64,000 nt of DNA, from the NCBI RefSeq assembly GCF_900115345.1, contig NZ_FOWC01000001.1, forward strand, positions 1,488,001 to 1,552,000. The letters run 5' to 3'. Every line of letters starts with the position of its first letter. The stretch's first letter is position 1. The translations under genes were made by a program, and so were the position numbers. Source of the stretch: Amycolatopsis rubida (GTDB lineage: Bacteria > Actinomycetota > Actinomycetes > Mycobacteriales > Pseudonocardiaceae). Positions 1 to 8,438 of this stretch are shown here, in pieces. The notes under the pieces are model-generated. The model was not told the DNA's origin. It did not search any database and saw only the letters and a list, made by a program, of their open reading frames with translations.

Positions 1-234
1 GGTGCCCGCGCCGACGTAATGCACGCGCCCCCCGCCGCGCAGCGCCTCGACGGCGTAGTCGACCGCGCGGGCCAGCTGCGGCAGCACCGCGGCCACCGCG
101 TCCGGCACCCGGCGGTCCTCGGCGTTGATCGCGCCGAGGATCCCCATGGTGGACATCAGGTCGATGTCCACCGTGCGCGGGTTTCGTTGTTCGGTGGGCG
201 AATCGACGTGCACCGTCTGGCAGGGGACGGACAT
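1..234 (-). CDS. murQ: N-acetylmuramic acid 6-phosphate etherase, N-terminal part (runs off the window)
   Basis: Cytosolic etherase that splits the lactyl ether of MurNAc-6-phosphate to GlcNAc-6-phosphate and D-lactate in peptidoglycan recycling. Only the first 78 residues lie in the window. They show the family N-terminus: SPTEQRNPRT, then DLMSTMGILGAINAED, then the sugar-isomerase (SIS) start HYVGAGT at the window edge. The ATG at 234 is preceded by GAGG. It starts 19 bp after the stop of the RpiR-type regulator on the same strand, so the two are probably cotranscribed. The catalytic glutamates would lie outside the window. Confidence 0.9.
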   Translation of the reverse strand, partial: MSVPCQTVHVDSPTEQRNPRTVDIDLMSTMGILGAINAEDRRVPDAVAAVLPQLARAVDYAVEALRGGGRVHYVGAGT

Positions 235-253
235 CAGATCCTCGCTTCTTGGT

Positions 254-1255
254 TCATTTGCCGGTTTCCCGCGGGCGACGACGACCGTCGGGTCTGACCC
301 CGAGCCGGTGCGAGCCGACCGCGTCCCTCGTGGCGTCCAACGCGCTGACCGACGCCTCCATGTGCCGCTGCGCGACGCCGATGAAGAGGCAGTCGATCAC
401 GGTCAGCTGGGCGATCCGGCTCGCTGTCGCCCCGGACCGGAAGGTGGTTTCGCGGGCTGCCGTGGTGAGCACGTGGTCGGCGACCTCGGTGATCGGCGAG
501 CGCGGGAAGTTGGTGACCGCGACGGTCGCCGCTCCGTGCTCGCGGGCGACCCGCAGCGCCTCGACGGTGTCCGTGGTCGCGCCGGTGTGCGAGACGCCGA
601 TCGCGACGTCGCCCGGCTTCAGGACCGCGGCCGAGGTCAGCATGATGTGCGTGTCCGACCAGGAGAAGCTGACGCGGCCGATCCGGTGCAGCTTCTGCTG
701 CAGGTCAGCGGCCACGAAAGCGCTCGCGCCCACGCCGTACACGTCGACCCGGCCGGCTTCGGCGACGAGGTCGATGACGCTCTGCAGCTGGGCGACGTCG
801 AGCTGGTCCGCGGTCTCTTCGACGGCGCGCGCGTCGGCGAAGCTGACCTTGCCGATGACGGACGCCAGGTCGTCGCCAGGGCCGATCTCGCCGCCGAGGT
901 TGCGCGAGGTGCGCGCCTCGGTGCGAGCGGTGTCCGCGGCGAGTGCGATGCGCAGCTGCGGGTAGCCGCCGACGCCGACGGCCTTGCAGAAGCGCGTAAC
1001 GGTGGTCTCGGAGGTGTTCGCGGCGAGCGCGACCTCGGTGATGCTGCGGCGCGCGACGGCGGCCGGGTCTTCCAGGACAACCTTCGCGACCCGCTGCTCG
1101 GCCCGGGCGAGTCCGGGCAGCAGCGAGCGAATGCGGACCAAGGGGCTCGCATCCGCGTCGCGCGCCGTCGCCTGACCTGCGAGGTGCTCGGAGGGTGCGC
1201 TGCTGATTACGGATCCCGCATCATCCGCCGTCGGAAAGTTACTAACCGTTGGCAT
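254..1255 (-). CDS. murR: RpiR/MurR-family transcriptional regulator of muropeptide recycling
   Basis: About 333 residues with an N-terminal RpiR helix-turn-helix (RSITEVALAANTSETTVTRF) and a C-terminal SIS sugar-phosphate domain (DVYGVGASAFVAADL, GVSHTGATTDTVEAL). The SIS domain is expected to sense MurNAc-6-P or a related sugar phosphate. The ATG at 1255 (MPTVSNF) is preferred; an upstream in-frame start would add about 41 residues that do not look like the family. It lies between the secreted amidase-like hydrolase and murQ on the same strand, as in the Bacillus subtilis murQ-murR cluster. Assignment to MurR rather than another RpiR member rests on this neighbourhood. Confidence 0.85.
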   Translation of the reverse strand: MPTVSNFPTADDAGSVISSAPSEHLAGQATARDADASPLVRIRSLLPGLARAEQRVAKVVLEDPAAVARRSITEVALAANTSETTVTRFCKAVGVGGYPQLRIALAADTARTEARTSRNLGGEIGPGDDLASVIGKVSFADARAVEETADQLDVAQLQSVIDLVAEAGRVDVYGVGASAFVAADLQQKLHRIGRVSFSWSDTHIMLTSAAVLKPGDVAIGVSHTGATTDTVEALRVAREHGAATVAVTNFPRSPITEVADHVLTTAARETTFRSGATASRIAQLTVIDCLFIGVAQRHMEASVSALDATRDAVGSHRLGVRPDGRRRPRETGK

Positions 1256-1466
1256 TTGCGACAAGGCTACCCACATCCTTCGGCAGAACCACAACCCGTC
1301 CGTGTCTGCGGACTTCGGTTTGCGATTAATCGTTGTCAAGAAAGTCGCCAACCGAGTCCACGGTGTTAACGACCTCAAGCTAACGACTTGGCAACTAAGT
1401 GTGTCTAGCGAAGGAGTCTTGTTCCACTGAGTGGGGACACGAAGGTGGCAATGCGCGGCGGGGTGC
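1256..1466 (-). promoter_or_regulatory. murR upstream region with a palindrome and direct repeats
   Basis: A 211-bp gap between the hydrolase stop and murR. On the minus strand a TTGACA hexamer occurs (1339 to 1334), next to the 10-bp palindrome CGATTAATCG (about 1323-1332). Two near-identical 9-mers, GTTAACGAC at 1365-1373 and GCTAACGAC at 1379-1387, lie further upstream. These are plausible sites for MurR autoregulation, but no consensus for this regulator is known to me in actinobacteria, so the assignment is inference. Confidence 0.35.
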
Positions 1467-3218
1467 CTACCGAGCGCTCAATTTCCATCCCGAAGAGGCC
1501 AGTTCCGAGGGGTTTCGCTCACCATCGAGAACGACCTGGCCGCGTTGGGTGACTTTCACACTGTCGAGGGAAACTCCCCGCCCCGTGTAATTCGGATCGG
1601 TGCTGTAACGCCACCGGAGCGAGGTAGCCGCGGACGCGGGCACCTCGGCGGACACCCGCCACCAGGAACGGTGCCCGTGTCCGCCGAGCGCGGCCGTCTC
1701 GGCTCCGGGCGCACCTGGGCCACGGGCCTGGAGCGGAACAGGTTGCCAATTAACCCCGTCGGTGCTCGATTCGAGCTGTAACGGGTCGCTCGGGCCCTCG
1801 GTATCGACGAAAGCGGCGAAGGACACGCGAAGTGGTGCACCTGCTGGAAGCGGTTGGGTACTGAGCGTAGCGGTGCCGTTGTTTCCCAGGCTCGCGTACC
1901 AGGCGTCGGGACCCTGAACCGGCCGCACGGCCATCGCCTTCGCGAGCGAGGTCGCCCAGACCTGGCGAGCGGTGTTGATGGAACCCCAGTCGCGCGTCGG
2001 GTGCACGCGGTTGGTGAGCAGCAACGCGAACGAGCGCGACTCAGGGTCGATGACCAGCGTGGTGCCGGTGAAGCCGGTGTGGCCCGCGCTGACCGGCGAC
2101 GCCAGCGCGCCCATGTACCAGGGCTGGTCCAGTTCGAAACCGAGCCCGTGCTCGTCGCCGGGGAAGCGCTGGTTGTAGTTCGTCAGCATCTTCGTGACGG
2201 TGTCCGGCCGCAGGATCCGGTGCCCGCGGTAGCTGCCGCCGTTGAGGATGGTCTGGGAGAGCACGGCCATGTCGCTGGCCGTGGAGAAGACGCCCGCGTG
2301 CCCGGCGACGCCGCCGAGCGACCAGGCGTTCTCGTCGTGCACCTGTCCGCGCACGAGCCCGCGCGGCGGGTTCGTCTCGTACTCGGTCGCGGCGATGCGG
2401 GCGAGCTTCGACGCGGGCGGGCGGTACCCGGTGTCGACCATGCCGAGCGGAGCGGTGATGCGGTCGTGCACCACCTGGTCCAGCGGCTTGCCGGACAGCT
2501 TCTCGATCAGGAAGCCGAGGGTGAGCATGTTGAGGTCGGAGTACAGGTACGTGCTGCCCGGCGCGTTCTTGAGCGGGCTGTCGAGCACTGCCTTGCGCCG
2601 CGAGGGGATGTCCGGATAGCCCTGCCAGAGCGACGGTGACGGGTCGGCGTCGAAGCCGGAGGTATGCGTGAGCAGCTGCAGCACGGTGACGCCCTGCTTG
2701 CCGTTGACGCCGAACTCCGGCAAATAGCGCACGACCGGTGCGTTGACGTCCAGCTTGCCTTGTTCGGTCAGCTGCAGCGCGGCGATCGAGGTGAAGAGCT
2801 TCGAGATCGACGCCATGTCGAAAATGGTGTCGTTGCGCATCGGAACCTGCTGGTCCGGCGGCAGTTCGGTGCCTTTGGCGTCCGCGTACCGGAGCGCGCC
2901 GCCGACGGCGTACCGGTCCACGACTACGCCGTCGTGCGCGAGCAGGCCGACCGCGCCGGAGAAGTGCGGATGCCCGCTGTCGTCCGGCTGGGTCCAGCTC
3001 TTCAGGAACTGCTCGGCGTCGCGGATCGGCTGCGGATCGAGGTTGACCTCGCGCGGGCTGCCGTCGCGCAGCGTCGTGCTCGCCGGGGCGAACCCGTGCT
3101 GCGGACGGTCGAAGCGCCCGGCGAAGCCGTGTCGGTTGTCGATCGTGGCTGCTCCCGCGGTCGTCGTGGCCGCGACCAGGACGGCCAACGTCGCGACGAG
3201 CACTTTCCTAGCACGCAT
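1467..3218 (-). CDS. Exported serine hydrolase of the class C beta-lactamase fold, AmiE/YbbE-like
   Basis: 583 residues. It has a Sec-type signal (MRARKVLVATLAVLVAATTT..AGA), then a serine beta-lactamase/esterase domain with the SxxK motif in DMASISKLFTS, the tyrosine motif YSDLN and the HTG triad in SAGHTGFTG. The last ~140 residues form a beta-rich module (ESSTDGVNWQPVPL and following) that looks like a discoidin or carbohydrate-binding domain. The ATG at 3218 has GGAGAG upstream; an earlier in-frame start would precede the signal peptide. It begins 11 bp after namZ. The B. subtilis homologue in the same cluster (AmiE/YbbE) is an N-acetylmuramoyl-L-alanine amidase, so this is the likely role; a D,D-peptidase or esterase remains possible. 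Confidence 0.8.
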   Translation of the reverse strand: MRARKVLVATLAVLVAATTTAGAATIDNRHGFAGRFDRPQHGFAPASTTLRDGSPREVNLDPQPIRDAEQFLKSWTQPDDSGHPHFSGAVGLLAHDGVVVDRYAVGGALRYADAKGTELPPDQQVPMRNDTIFDMASISKLFTSIAALQLTEQGKLDVNAPVVRYLPEFGVNGKQGVTVLQLLTHTSGFDADPSPSLWQGYPDIPSRRKAVLDSPLKNAPGSTYLYSDLNMLTLGFLIEKLSGKPLDQVVHDRITAPLGMVDTGYRPPASKLARIAATEYETNPPRGLVRGQVHDENAWSLGGVAGHAGVFSTASDMAVLSQTILNGGSYRGHRILRPDTVTKMLTNYNQRFPGDEHGLGFELDQPWYMGALASPVSAGHTGFTGTTLVIDPESRSFALLLTNRVHPTRDWGSINTARQVWATSLAKAMAVRPVQGPDAWYASLGNNGTATLSTQPLPAGAPLRVSFAAFVDTEGPSDPLQLESSTDGVNWQPVPLQARGPGAPGAETAALGGHGHRSWWRVSAEVPASAATSLRWRYSTDPNYTGRGVSLDSVKVTQRGQVVLDGERNPSELASSGWKLSAR

Positions 3219-3229
3219 GACCGCTCTCC

Positions 3230-4501
3230 TCAGCGATAGATCAGGTGGGGGCGGCGTCTGCGGGCGAAGTCGGCGAGTTCGGCGCGCCACGCGCCGGTGA
3301 TCTCGTCGACCCCGGCGCCGGCGTCGACCATGGTGCGCAGCCGCGCGGATCCGGACAGCTTGTCGATCATGCGGTCCGGCCGCCAGCCGAACTTGTCGGG
3401 CGCGACGCGTTTGGCCGTTACGAACATCGAGACGGTGGTGTTAATGGCGTCGAAGGCCTGCGGATCGGCGACGGTGACCTGTACGCCGCCGCAGGGCTCG
3501 TTCACGAACTTGCCGAAGGTGGGTACGAAGTAGATCTCGCGGAACGCCGCACCCGGCAGATGGAGCTTTTCGAGTTCTTCGCGCCAACGCCAGTCGAGGC
3601 CGGGCGCGCCGATGATCTCGAACGGCCGTGTCGTGCCGCGTCCTTCGGAGAACACTGTGCCTTCGAACATGCCTGTGCCCGGGTATACGAGCGCTGTGTC
3701 CGGCGTTGGCATGTTCGGGCTCGGAAGGACCCAACGCAGCCCGGTGTCGGCGAAGAAGCTGTCGCGGCGCCAGCCGCGTACCTGGACGACTTCGAGCTTC
3801 GCCAGCTTCACGCCTTCGCCGGGCAGGAACTCGGCGGCGAAGAACCGCGCCAGCTCGCCGACAGTCATGCCGTGCTGCTGTGCGATCGGCTTCAGCCCGA
3901 CTCCGGACGAGAACTTCGGGTCGAGCACCGGGCCGGACAGTCGTCCGCCGATGGGGTTTGGCCGGTCTAGAACGACGAAGGCCGCGTTGACCTTCGCTGC
4001 GGCGACCATCGCCGTGTACAGCGACCAGATATAGGTGTAGAAGCGCGCGCCGACGTCAGCGATGTCGAAGACGACAGTGTCCAGTCCGGCCTTCTGGAAC
4101 AGCGAAGCGAGCTTCGTCGCGTTAGCGCCGTACGCGTCGTACACGGGGATGCCGGTGCGCGGATCGGTGTAATCGCCTTCGGAGCCACCGGCTTGTGCGC
4201 TGCCGCGAAAGCCATGCTCGGGCCCGAAGGCCGCGACGGGGCGTACGCCCGCCGCGACCATCGAGTCGACAATGTGGTCGCCGTTGGCGAGCACGCCGGT
4301 CGGATTGGACAGCACGCCGAGCTTGCGTCCGGCGAGCGGACGCCAGCCCTGCGCGGCGAGCTGTTCGGCACCAGTGAGCACCCGGCGCTCCAGCTCGGGT
4401 TGCGCTGCTTCGGGTGCCGCCTGTGCCGCAGCCGAGCCGCTCGCCAGCACCGGGACGGCGAGCGCCGGAACGGCCAGGAAATTCCTGCGATTGAGAGTCA
4501 C
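3230..4501 (-). CDS. namZ: Exported exo-beta-N-acetylmuramidase (DUF1343 family)
   Basis: 423 residues, full length for the DUF1343/NamZ family, which removes terminal MurNAc from muropeptides. The N-terminus is twin-arginine-like (NRRNFLAVPALAV) with an Ala-rich stretch, so Tat export is likely. Family blocks are visible: GVLSNPTGV, AFGPEHGFRG, DTVVFDIADVGARFYTYI, VLDRPNPIGG, PSPNMPTPDTALVYPG and EGRGTTRPFE. The GTG start overlaps the nagZ stop (GTGA), indicating translational coupling. NagZ and NamZ would together release GlcNAc and MurNAc from opposite ends of the same disaccharide. Confidence 0.92.
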   Translation of the reverse strand: MTLNRRNFLAVPALAVPVLASGSAAAQAAPEAAQPELERRVLTGAEQLAAQGWRPLAGRKLGVLSNPTGVLANGDHIVDSMVAAGVRPVAAFGPEHGFRGSAQAGGSEGDYTDPRTGIPVYDAYGANATKLASLFQKAGLDTVVFDIADVGARFYTYIWSLYTAMVAAAKVNAAFVVLDRPNPIGGRLSGPVLDPKFSSGVGLKPIAQQHGMTVGELARFFAAEFLPGEGVKLAKLEVVQVRGWRRDSFFADTGLRWVLPSPNMPTPDTALVYPGTGMFEGTVFSEGRGTTRPFEIIGAPGLDWRWREELEKLHLPGAAFREIYFVPTFGKFVNEPCGGVQVTVADPQAFDAINTTVSMFVTAKRVAPDKFGWRPDRMIDKLSGSARLRTMVDAGAGVDEITGAWRAELADFARRRRPHLIYR

Positions 4502-6330
4502 CAGGTCAGCCCGTGTCCGAAGGGGTATTTGACGGTGTGCACGTCCGCCCCGGCCGGGACGTCGACCGGCAGCTTCCCGCTGGGCTTCGTCTCGCCGAGC
4601 ACGACCTTGGCGAGCGCTTCGAGCGACGGCGTGATGTAGCCGTAAGTGGCGAGCCAGGTCGGCACCGGGTTCGCGTACCCGGCGTCGTACGGAATCTGCG
4701 CGGCGACCGCGACCACCGGCTTGCCGGTGTCCATCAACGCCTGAAGAAGCTTGCCCTGCAAGGGGAAACCGCCGAGGTTGTTGGTCAGTACCACGACGAC
4801 GTCGTTTTGCTTCGCGGCGGTTGCGGCTTCGGAGATCTGCGCGTCGGTCGGGGTTTGCCCGGTGGCCAGCGCGGTCGCCTTCGTGCCATGTGCGGTGAAG
4901 CGGTCGGCAAGCGTTTGCGTCGTGGTGTCTCCCCAGCCGGTGACCAGCACGTTCGACGGCTTCTGCTTGAGCGGCAGCACTCCGGCGTCGTTGGCGATCG
5001 CGGTGACCGACCGGTCGGCGATGCCCTGCGCGGTAGCCAGGTGGTCCGGCGTGCCGACCTTCTTCATGACCTGCGAAGGGTTGTTGAACGGCGAGTACAG
5101 GATTCCGCGCTTCAGCTTGAGCTTCAGCACCCGCAGCACGCTCTGGTCGATCCGCTGCATCGGCAGGTCGCCGGACTTCACCGCGGCGATCACGGCGTTG
5201 ATCGCGACGTCCAGGTGCACCGGCATGAGCAGCTGGTCCACGCCCGCCTTCAAGGCGAGGACCGGGATTTCGGCGTCGCTGTGCAGCTCCCGCACGCCCT
5301 GCATCTCAAGCGAATCGGTGATCACGACGCCGCTGTAGCCGAGTTCGCCGCGCAGCTTGCCGGTGATGATCGGCTTAGACAGCGTCGCGGGCTCACCGGA
5401 CGGGTCGAGGCTCGGGAACTGGATGTGCGCGCTCATGATCGAGTCGATGCCCGCGGCGATCGCGGCCTTGAACGGCGGCACGTCGATCTTGCGCCAGTCC
5501 GCCTCGGAGCGGTCGATCTTCGGCAGCCCGGTGTGACTGTCGGTGGCCGCGTCGCCATGGCCGGGGAAGTGCTTCGCGGTGGACGAGACGGTCTGGCTCG
5601 CCGGCCCGGAGTTCTGGTAGCCCTTGACCTCCGCGGTCACGAAACTGCTGGCCAGGTCGGGTCGTCCGGAGAACGACCGGACGCCGATGACGGGGTTGGC
5701 CGGGTTGGAGTTGACGTCCGCGTCCGGCGCGTAGTCCTGGTTGATGCCGACCGCGCGCAGCTCGTGGCCCAGGATCGTGGCGGCCTTGGTCGCACTGCCG
5801 GTGTCGCGTCCGGCGGCGATGGCCATCGAGTTGGGGAACTCGGTGGCGGGCGCGCCCATCCGCGTCACCGTGCCGCCCTCCTGGTCGGTGCCGATCTGCA
5901 GCGGAATGTGCGCGCCGCTGAAGATCGCCGCGCGCTGCAGGCCGTTGGACAGCTTCGCGACCTGCGTGGGGTCGTCGAAGTTGTCGCGGCTGGTGTTGTT
6001 GAAGTAGATGACGCCGCCGAGGTGGTACTTCTGCACGACTTGGGCGGCAGTGTCGACGCCGAAGTCGGTCTGGTTCTTCGGGTTGACCTCGTCCGCGGAC
6101 TTGCCGTTCACCCACGTGACGAACAGCTGCCCCACTTTCTCTTCCATGCTCATGCCGCGCAGCGCCTGTGCGGCCGCCGCGTCGAGCCGCGCGGCCGTCT
6201 GCTGGGGTGTCTGCTGCGGCTGTTTCGGCGCCGCGAACGCCGAGGAACTCAGCCCCCCGACGGCGAGCACCCCCGCAAGGGGAACGGCGAACACCTGCAT
6301 CCTCCGCGTGCGCGCGAGTCGGTTCGTCAC
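4498..6330 (-). CDS. nagZ: Exported beta-N-acetylglucosaminidase, glycoside hydrolase family 3
   Basis: 610 residues. A signal peptide (TRRMQVFAVPLAGVLAVGGL..AFA) precedes a GH3 TIM-barrel with the NagZ signature KHFPGHGDAATDSH and the nucleophile Asp in VVITDSLEMQGV. A second, C-terminal GH3 domain follows (about residues 420-610), as in the two-domain Bacillus enzyme and unlike the one-domain cytosolic NagZ of Gram-negatives. The GTG at 6330 is chosen because GGGAGG lies just upstream; the open frame extends 20 residues further with no ribosome site. It is the first gene of the recycling cluster. Confidence 0.93.
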   Translation of the reverse strand: MTNRLARTRRMQVFAVPLAGVLAVGGLSSSAFAAPKQPQQTPQQTAARLDAAAAQALRGMSMEEKVGQLFVTWVNGKSADEVNPKNQTDFGVDTAAQVVQKYHLGGVIYFNNTSRDNFDDPTQVAKLSNGLQRAAIFSGAHIPLQIGTDQEGGTVTRMGAPATEFPNSMAIAAGRDTGSATKAATILGHELRAVGINQDYAPDADVNSNPANPVIGVRSFSGRPDLASSFVTAEVKGYQNSGPASQTVSSTAKHFPGHGDAATDSHTGLPKIDRSEADWRKIDVPPFKAAIAAGIDSIMSAHIQFPSLDPSGEPATLSKPIITGKLRGELGYSGVVITDSLEMQGVRELHSDAEIPVLALKAGVDQLLMPVHLDVAINAVIAAVKSGDLPMQRIDQSVLRVLKLKLKRGILYSPFNNPSQVMKKVGTPDHLATAQGIADRSVTAIANDAGVLPLKQKPSNVLVTGWGDTTTQTLADRFTAHGTKATALATGQTPTDAQISEAATAAKQNDVVVVLTNNLGGFPLQGKLLQALMDTGKPVVAVAAQIPYDAGYANPVPTWLATYGYITPSLEALAKVVLGETKPSGKLPVDVPAGADVHTVKYPFGHGLTW

Positions 6331-6927
6331 GAATTGCCTCCCAGTGTCGCGTGCCGCCGCGGGTGCGGACGCGGGTCGTGAAGCGTCCACCGGGCAGCAC
6401 CGGTATCGGGAAGCTACTCACCGCGATACAGGGTTGTCCATCGGCCGAGCGCAGGAACGAGAGGGTTCACCTGGGAGGACGGTCTGCGCGCGGATTTCAT
6501 CGAGCCCGGCTCGGTCCGCTGCGCGAGGTGCCGACATAACACTGGCGGCGCCCGTCAGCCGAGGCCGGACGGGTGCCGCCAGTCAGCGCGAACATCTCGG
6601 GCGACCAAGCGTGCAACTCTGGTCGTACCTTCATGGACTCGGCGTCCGGCGTCCCGGTACGCAGTCCCTAGACGACGAGCCTCCCGCGGCGTGCTGCGCG
6701 TGGGTACCCGGAGTCCGCGCACGGAGGTTGCCCGGGGTGACAGAGGCTTCTCTTCTACCTCTGTCCTGGCCGAATCAACGTCCGCACCTACTTTCTACGC
6801 CGTGAGCGCGGTCACTTCAAGTGCGCGTACGGGTGCACCGGTACAGAGGCTCGATCCGGTGACAACACCACCCTCAGCAACGGACCTAGCTGCGGAAACC
6901 GGCGTTTTGGTACCGCCACGCGGGTGC
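6331..6927. other. 597-bp gene-free gap upstream of nagZ with two inverted repeats
   Basis: No convincing reading frame. A near-perfect 16-bp inverted repeat lies at 6541-6583 (ACTGGCGGC..GCCGCCAGT) and could terminate the HAD gene, although 345 bp downstream of its stop and without a U tract. A short stem-loop (GACAGAGG..CCTCTGTC) is at 6739-6765. The nagZ promoter must lie in the left part. The length would allow a small RNA, but I recognise none. Confidence 0.5.
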
Positions 6928-7749
6928 TCAGTCGCCGGTGCCCCGGGACCGGCGACGCCGGCTCAGGCTGTACCAGGTCGCGCCCGCCGCCACGGCCCCC
7001 ACGCCGAGCGCGACCATCCCCGCGGACTTCGCCGGGATCCGCGTGCGCAGCGACATCGGCCGCTCGAACGCGAGGACCGGCCAGCCGTGCTCGTCCGCGG
7101 TGCGGCGCAGCAGCTTGTCCGGGTTCACCGCGTGCGGGTGACCCACCACCTCCAGCAGGGGGAGGTCGGTGCTGGAGTCGGTGTAGGCGAAGCAGTCCGC
7201 GAGGTCGTAGCCGTGCGTGGCGGCCTGCTGCTTCGCGGCGACGGCTTTGTTCTCGCCGTAGCAATAGAAATCGACCTCGCCGGAGTAACGGCCGTCGACG
7301 ATCTCCATGCGAGTGGCGACGCAGCGGGTCGCGCCGAGCATCTCCGCGACCGGAGCCGCGACCTCCTCGCCGGTCGCGGACAGCACGATCACGTCGTGCC
7401 CGTCGGCGAGGTGCGCCGCGATGAGGTCGGTCGCTTCCGCGTAAACGAGCGGATCGACTACGTCGTGCAAGGTTTCGCGCACGATCGCGGAAACCTGCGC
7501 GACATCCCAGCCCGCGCACAACGCGGAAACCTCGGCGCGCATCCGCTCGGTCTTGTCCGCGTCCGCGCCGGCGAGCGAGAAAACCAGTTGCGCGTAAGCG
7601 CTTCGCAGCGCCGCACGGCGGTTGATCAGTCCTTCGCGCAGCAACGGCTTGCTGAACGCGAGCGCGCTGGACGACGCGATGATCGTCTTGTCGAGGTCGA
7701 AGAAGGCGGCTACGCGCCGGGGTGCTTCTTCGCTGCGGGGTTCGGCCAC
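6928..7749 (-). CDS. HAD-superfamily subfamily IB phosphatase (SerB-like)
   Basis: 273 residues. The nucleophile motif I is FFDLDKT near residue 17, motif II is VLSATGEE, and motif IV is AYTDSSTDLPLLE, defining an HAD-IB phosphatase like SerB. A C-terminal hydrophobic segment (MVALGVGAVAAGATWYSL) followed by RRRR suggests a membrane-attached tail. The homologous gene (Rv3661) sits next to ssd and the 6C RNA in M. tuberculosis, as here. The true substrate is unknown; phosphoserine or lysophosphatidate-type substrates are typical for the family. Confidence 0.85.
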   Translation of the reverse strand: MAEPRSEEAPRRVAAFFDLDKTIIASSSALAFSKPLLREGLINRRAALRSAYAQLVFSLAGADADKTERMRAEVSALCAGWDVAQVSAIVRETLHDVVDPLVYAEATDLIAAHLADGHDVIVLSATGEEVAAPVAEMLGATRCVATRMEIVDGRYSGEVDFYCYGENKAVAAKQQAATHGYDLADCFAYTDSSTDLPLLEVVGHPHAVNPDKLLRRTADEHGWPVLAFERPMSLRTRIPAKSAGMVALGVGAVAAGATWYSLSRRRRSRGTGD

Positions 7750-7904
7750 GTGGTCAGGATAGGCGCACCGCGCCGCGTTGTTGGCAGCACACCGGTCGTG
7801 GCGACGGCCGGAAAATCGATGACATCGGCTCGCTTACGGCCTCGGGTGCCGTTATCGAATCGTATGTGTCACTCACACAGCCAACTCATAGCTAACGGAG
7901 TTAC

Positions 7905-8010
7905 AGTGAACAGGCCCGGTCTTGAACCGGGCTGGTTCAGTCCGACCCCCCGGGGCTGAACCCCTGGCGGCCCTCGTCCCTCCCCCCTGGCGAGGGCCGC
8001 CTTCTATTCT
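7905..8010 (+). ncRNA. 6C small RNA (actinobacterial two-hairpin RNA with C-rich loops)
   Basis: Two consecutive hairpins: GGTTCAG (7934-7940)/CTGAACC (7956-7962), whose loop contains six C in a row, and GGCGGCCCTCG (7966-7976)/CGAGGGCCGCC (7991-8001), whose loop also carries six C. A T-rich tail (TTCTATTCT) ends the second hairpin like an intrinsic terminator. C-rich loops on two adjacent stems define the 6C RNA family, called B11 in M. tuberculosis, where it lies in the same place between the HAD gene and ssd. The 5' end is estimated; an additional GGCCCGG..CCGGGC stem begins at about 7913. Confidence 0.88.
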
Positions 8011-8330
8011 CCCCGTTTTCGCGTCGGCGAACAATTTTCAGGTCTGCCCCGGAAACGCTGTACTGCCCGTATTTATCGCTCTGACCTGGGCGGTCTTGGT
8101 CGTTCGCCGGGCACCTTACGGGCAAGATCAATTAACCGCATGCTTACCTTTCCAGTGTTTTCTCCGGCGGCGGCACCCCTTACTTCTCCCGCTGCGGCAA
8201 ATTTACTTCTTTCCACTTGGTTTTCCGGAGTTTCTTCGCAGCAATCGTTTTCTCAGCCGAATGTGCGGAGCCGTGCATTATCCGGTGCCGGCCGACACTC
8301 CGCGGTGCTGGATCGATTTCGCACCCCGAG

Positions 8331-8357
8331 TTGTCCACAACCCCCGGGTTATCCACA
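8331..8357 (+). promoter_or_regulatory. Pair of DnaA-box-like sites upstream of ssd
   Basis: TTGTCCACA at 8331-8339 and the perfect consensus TTATCCACA at 8349-8357, same orientation, 18 bp apart. They lie in the 428-bp gap between the 6C RNA and ssd, about 80 bp before the ssd start. The rest of the gap (8011-8330) is relatively T-rich and shows no gene. Binding of DnaA is inference. Confidence 0.5.
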
Positions 8358-8438
8358 TGACGGAAAGACGGGCATTGCCGTGCCGCCTGGCGGCGAGCGA
8401 CCGTGGGAGTCCGGCCCGCGAAACCCAGGGGAGGGCAC

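Noticed and set aside
4513..6381. 622-residue plus-strand open frame opposite nagZ
   Set aside because: Shadow of nagZ: no recognisable motif, and the reading on the other strand has intact GH3 catalytic motifs.
7861..7880. CRP/FNR-type site (TGTGT..ACACA) before the 6C RNA
   Set aside because: The spacing between TGTG and CACA is 7, not the 8 of CRP sites; left as an unexplained small palindrome.
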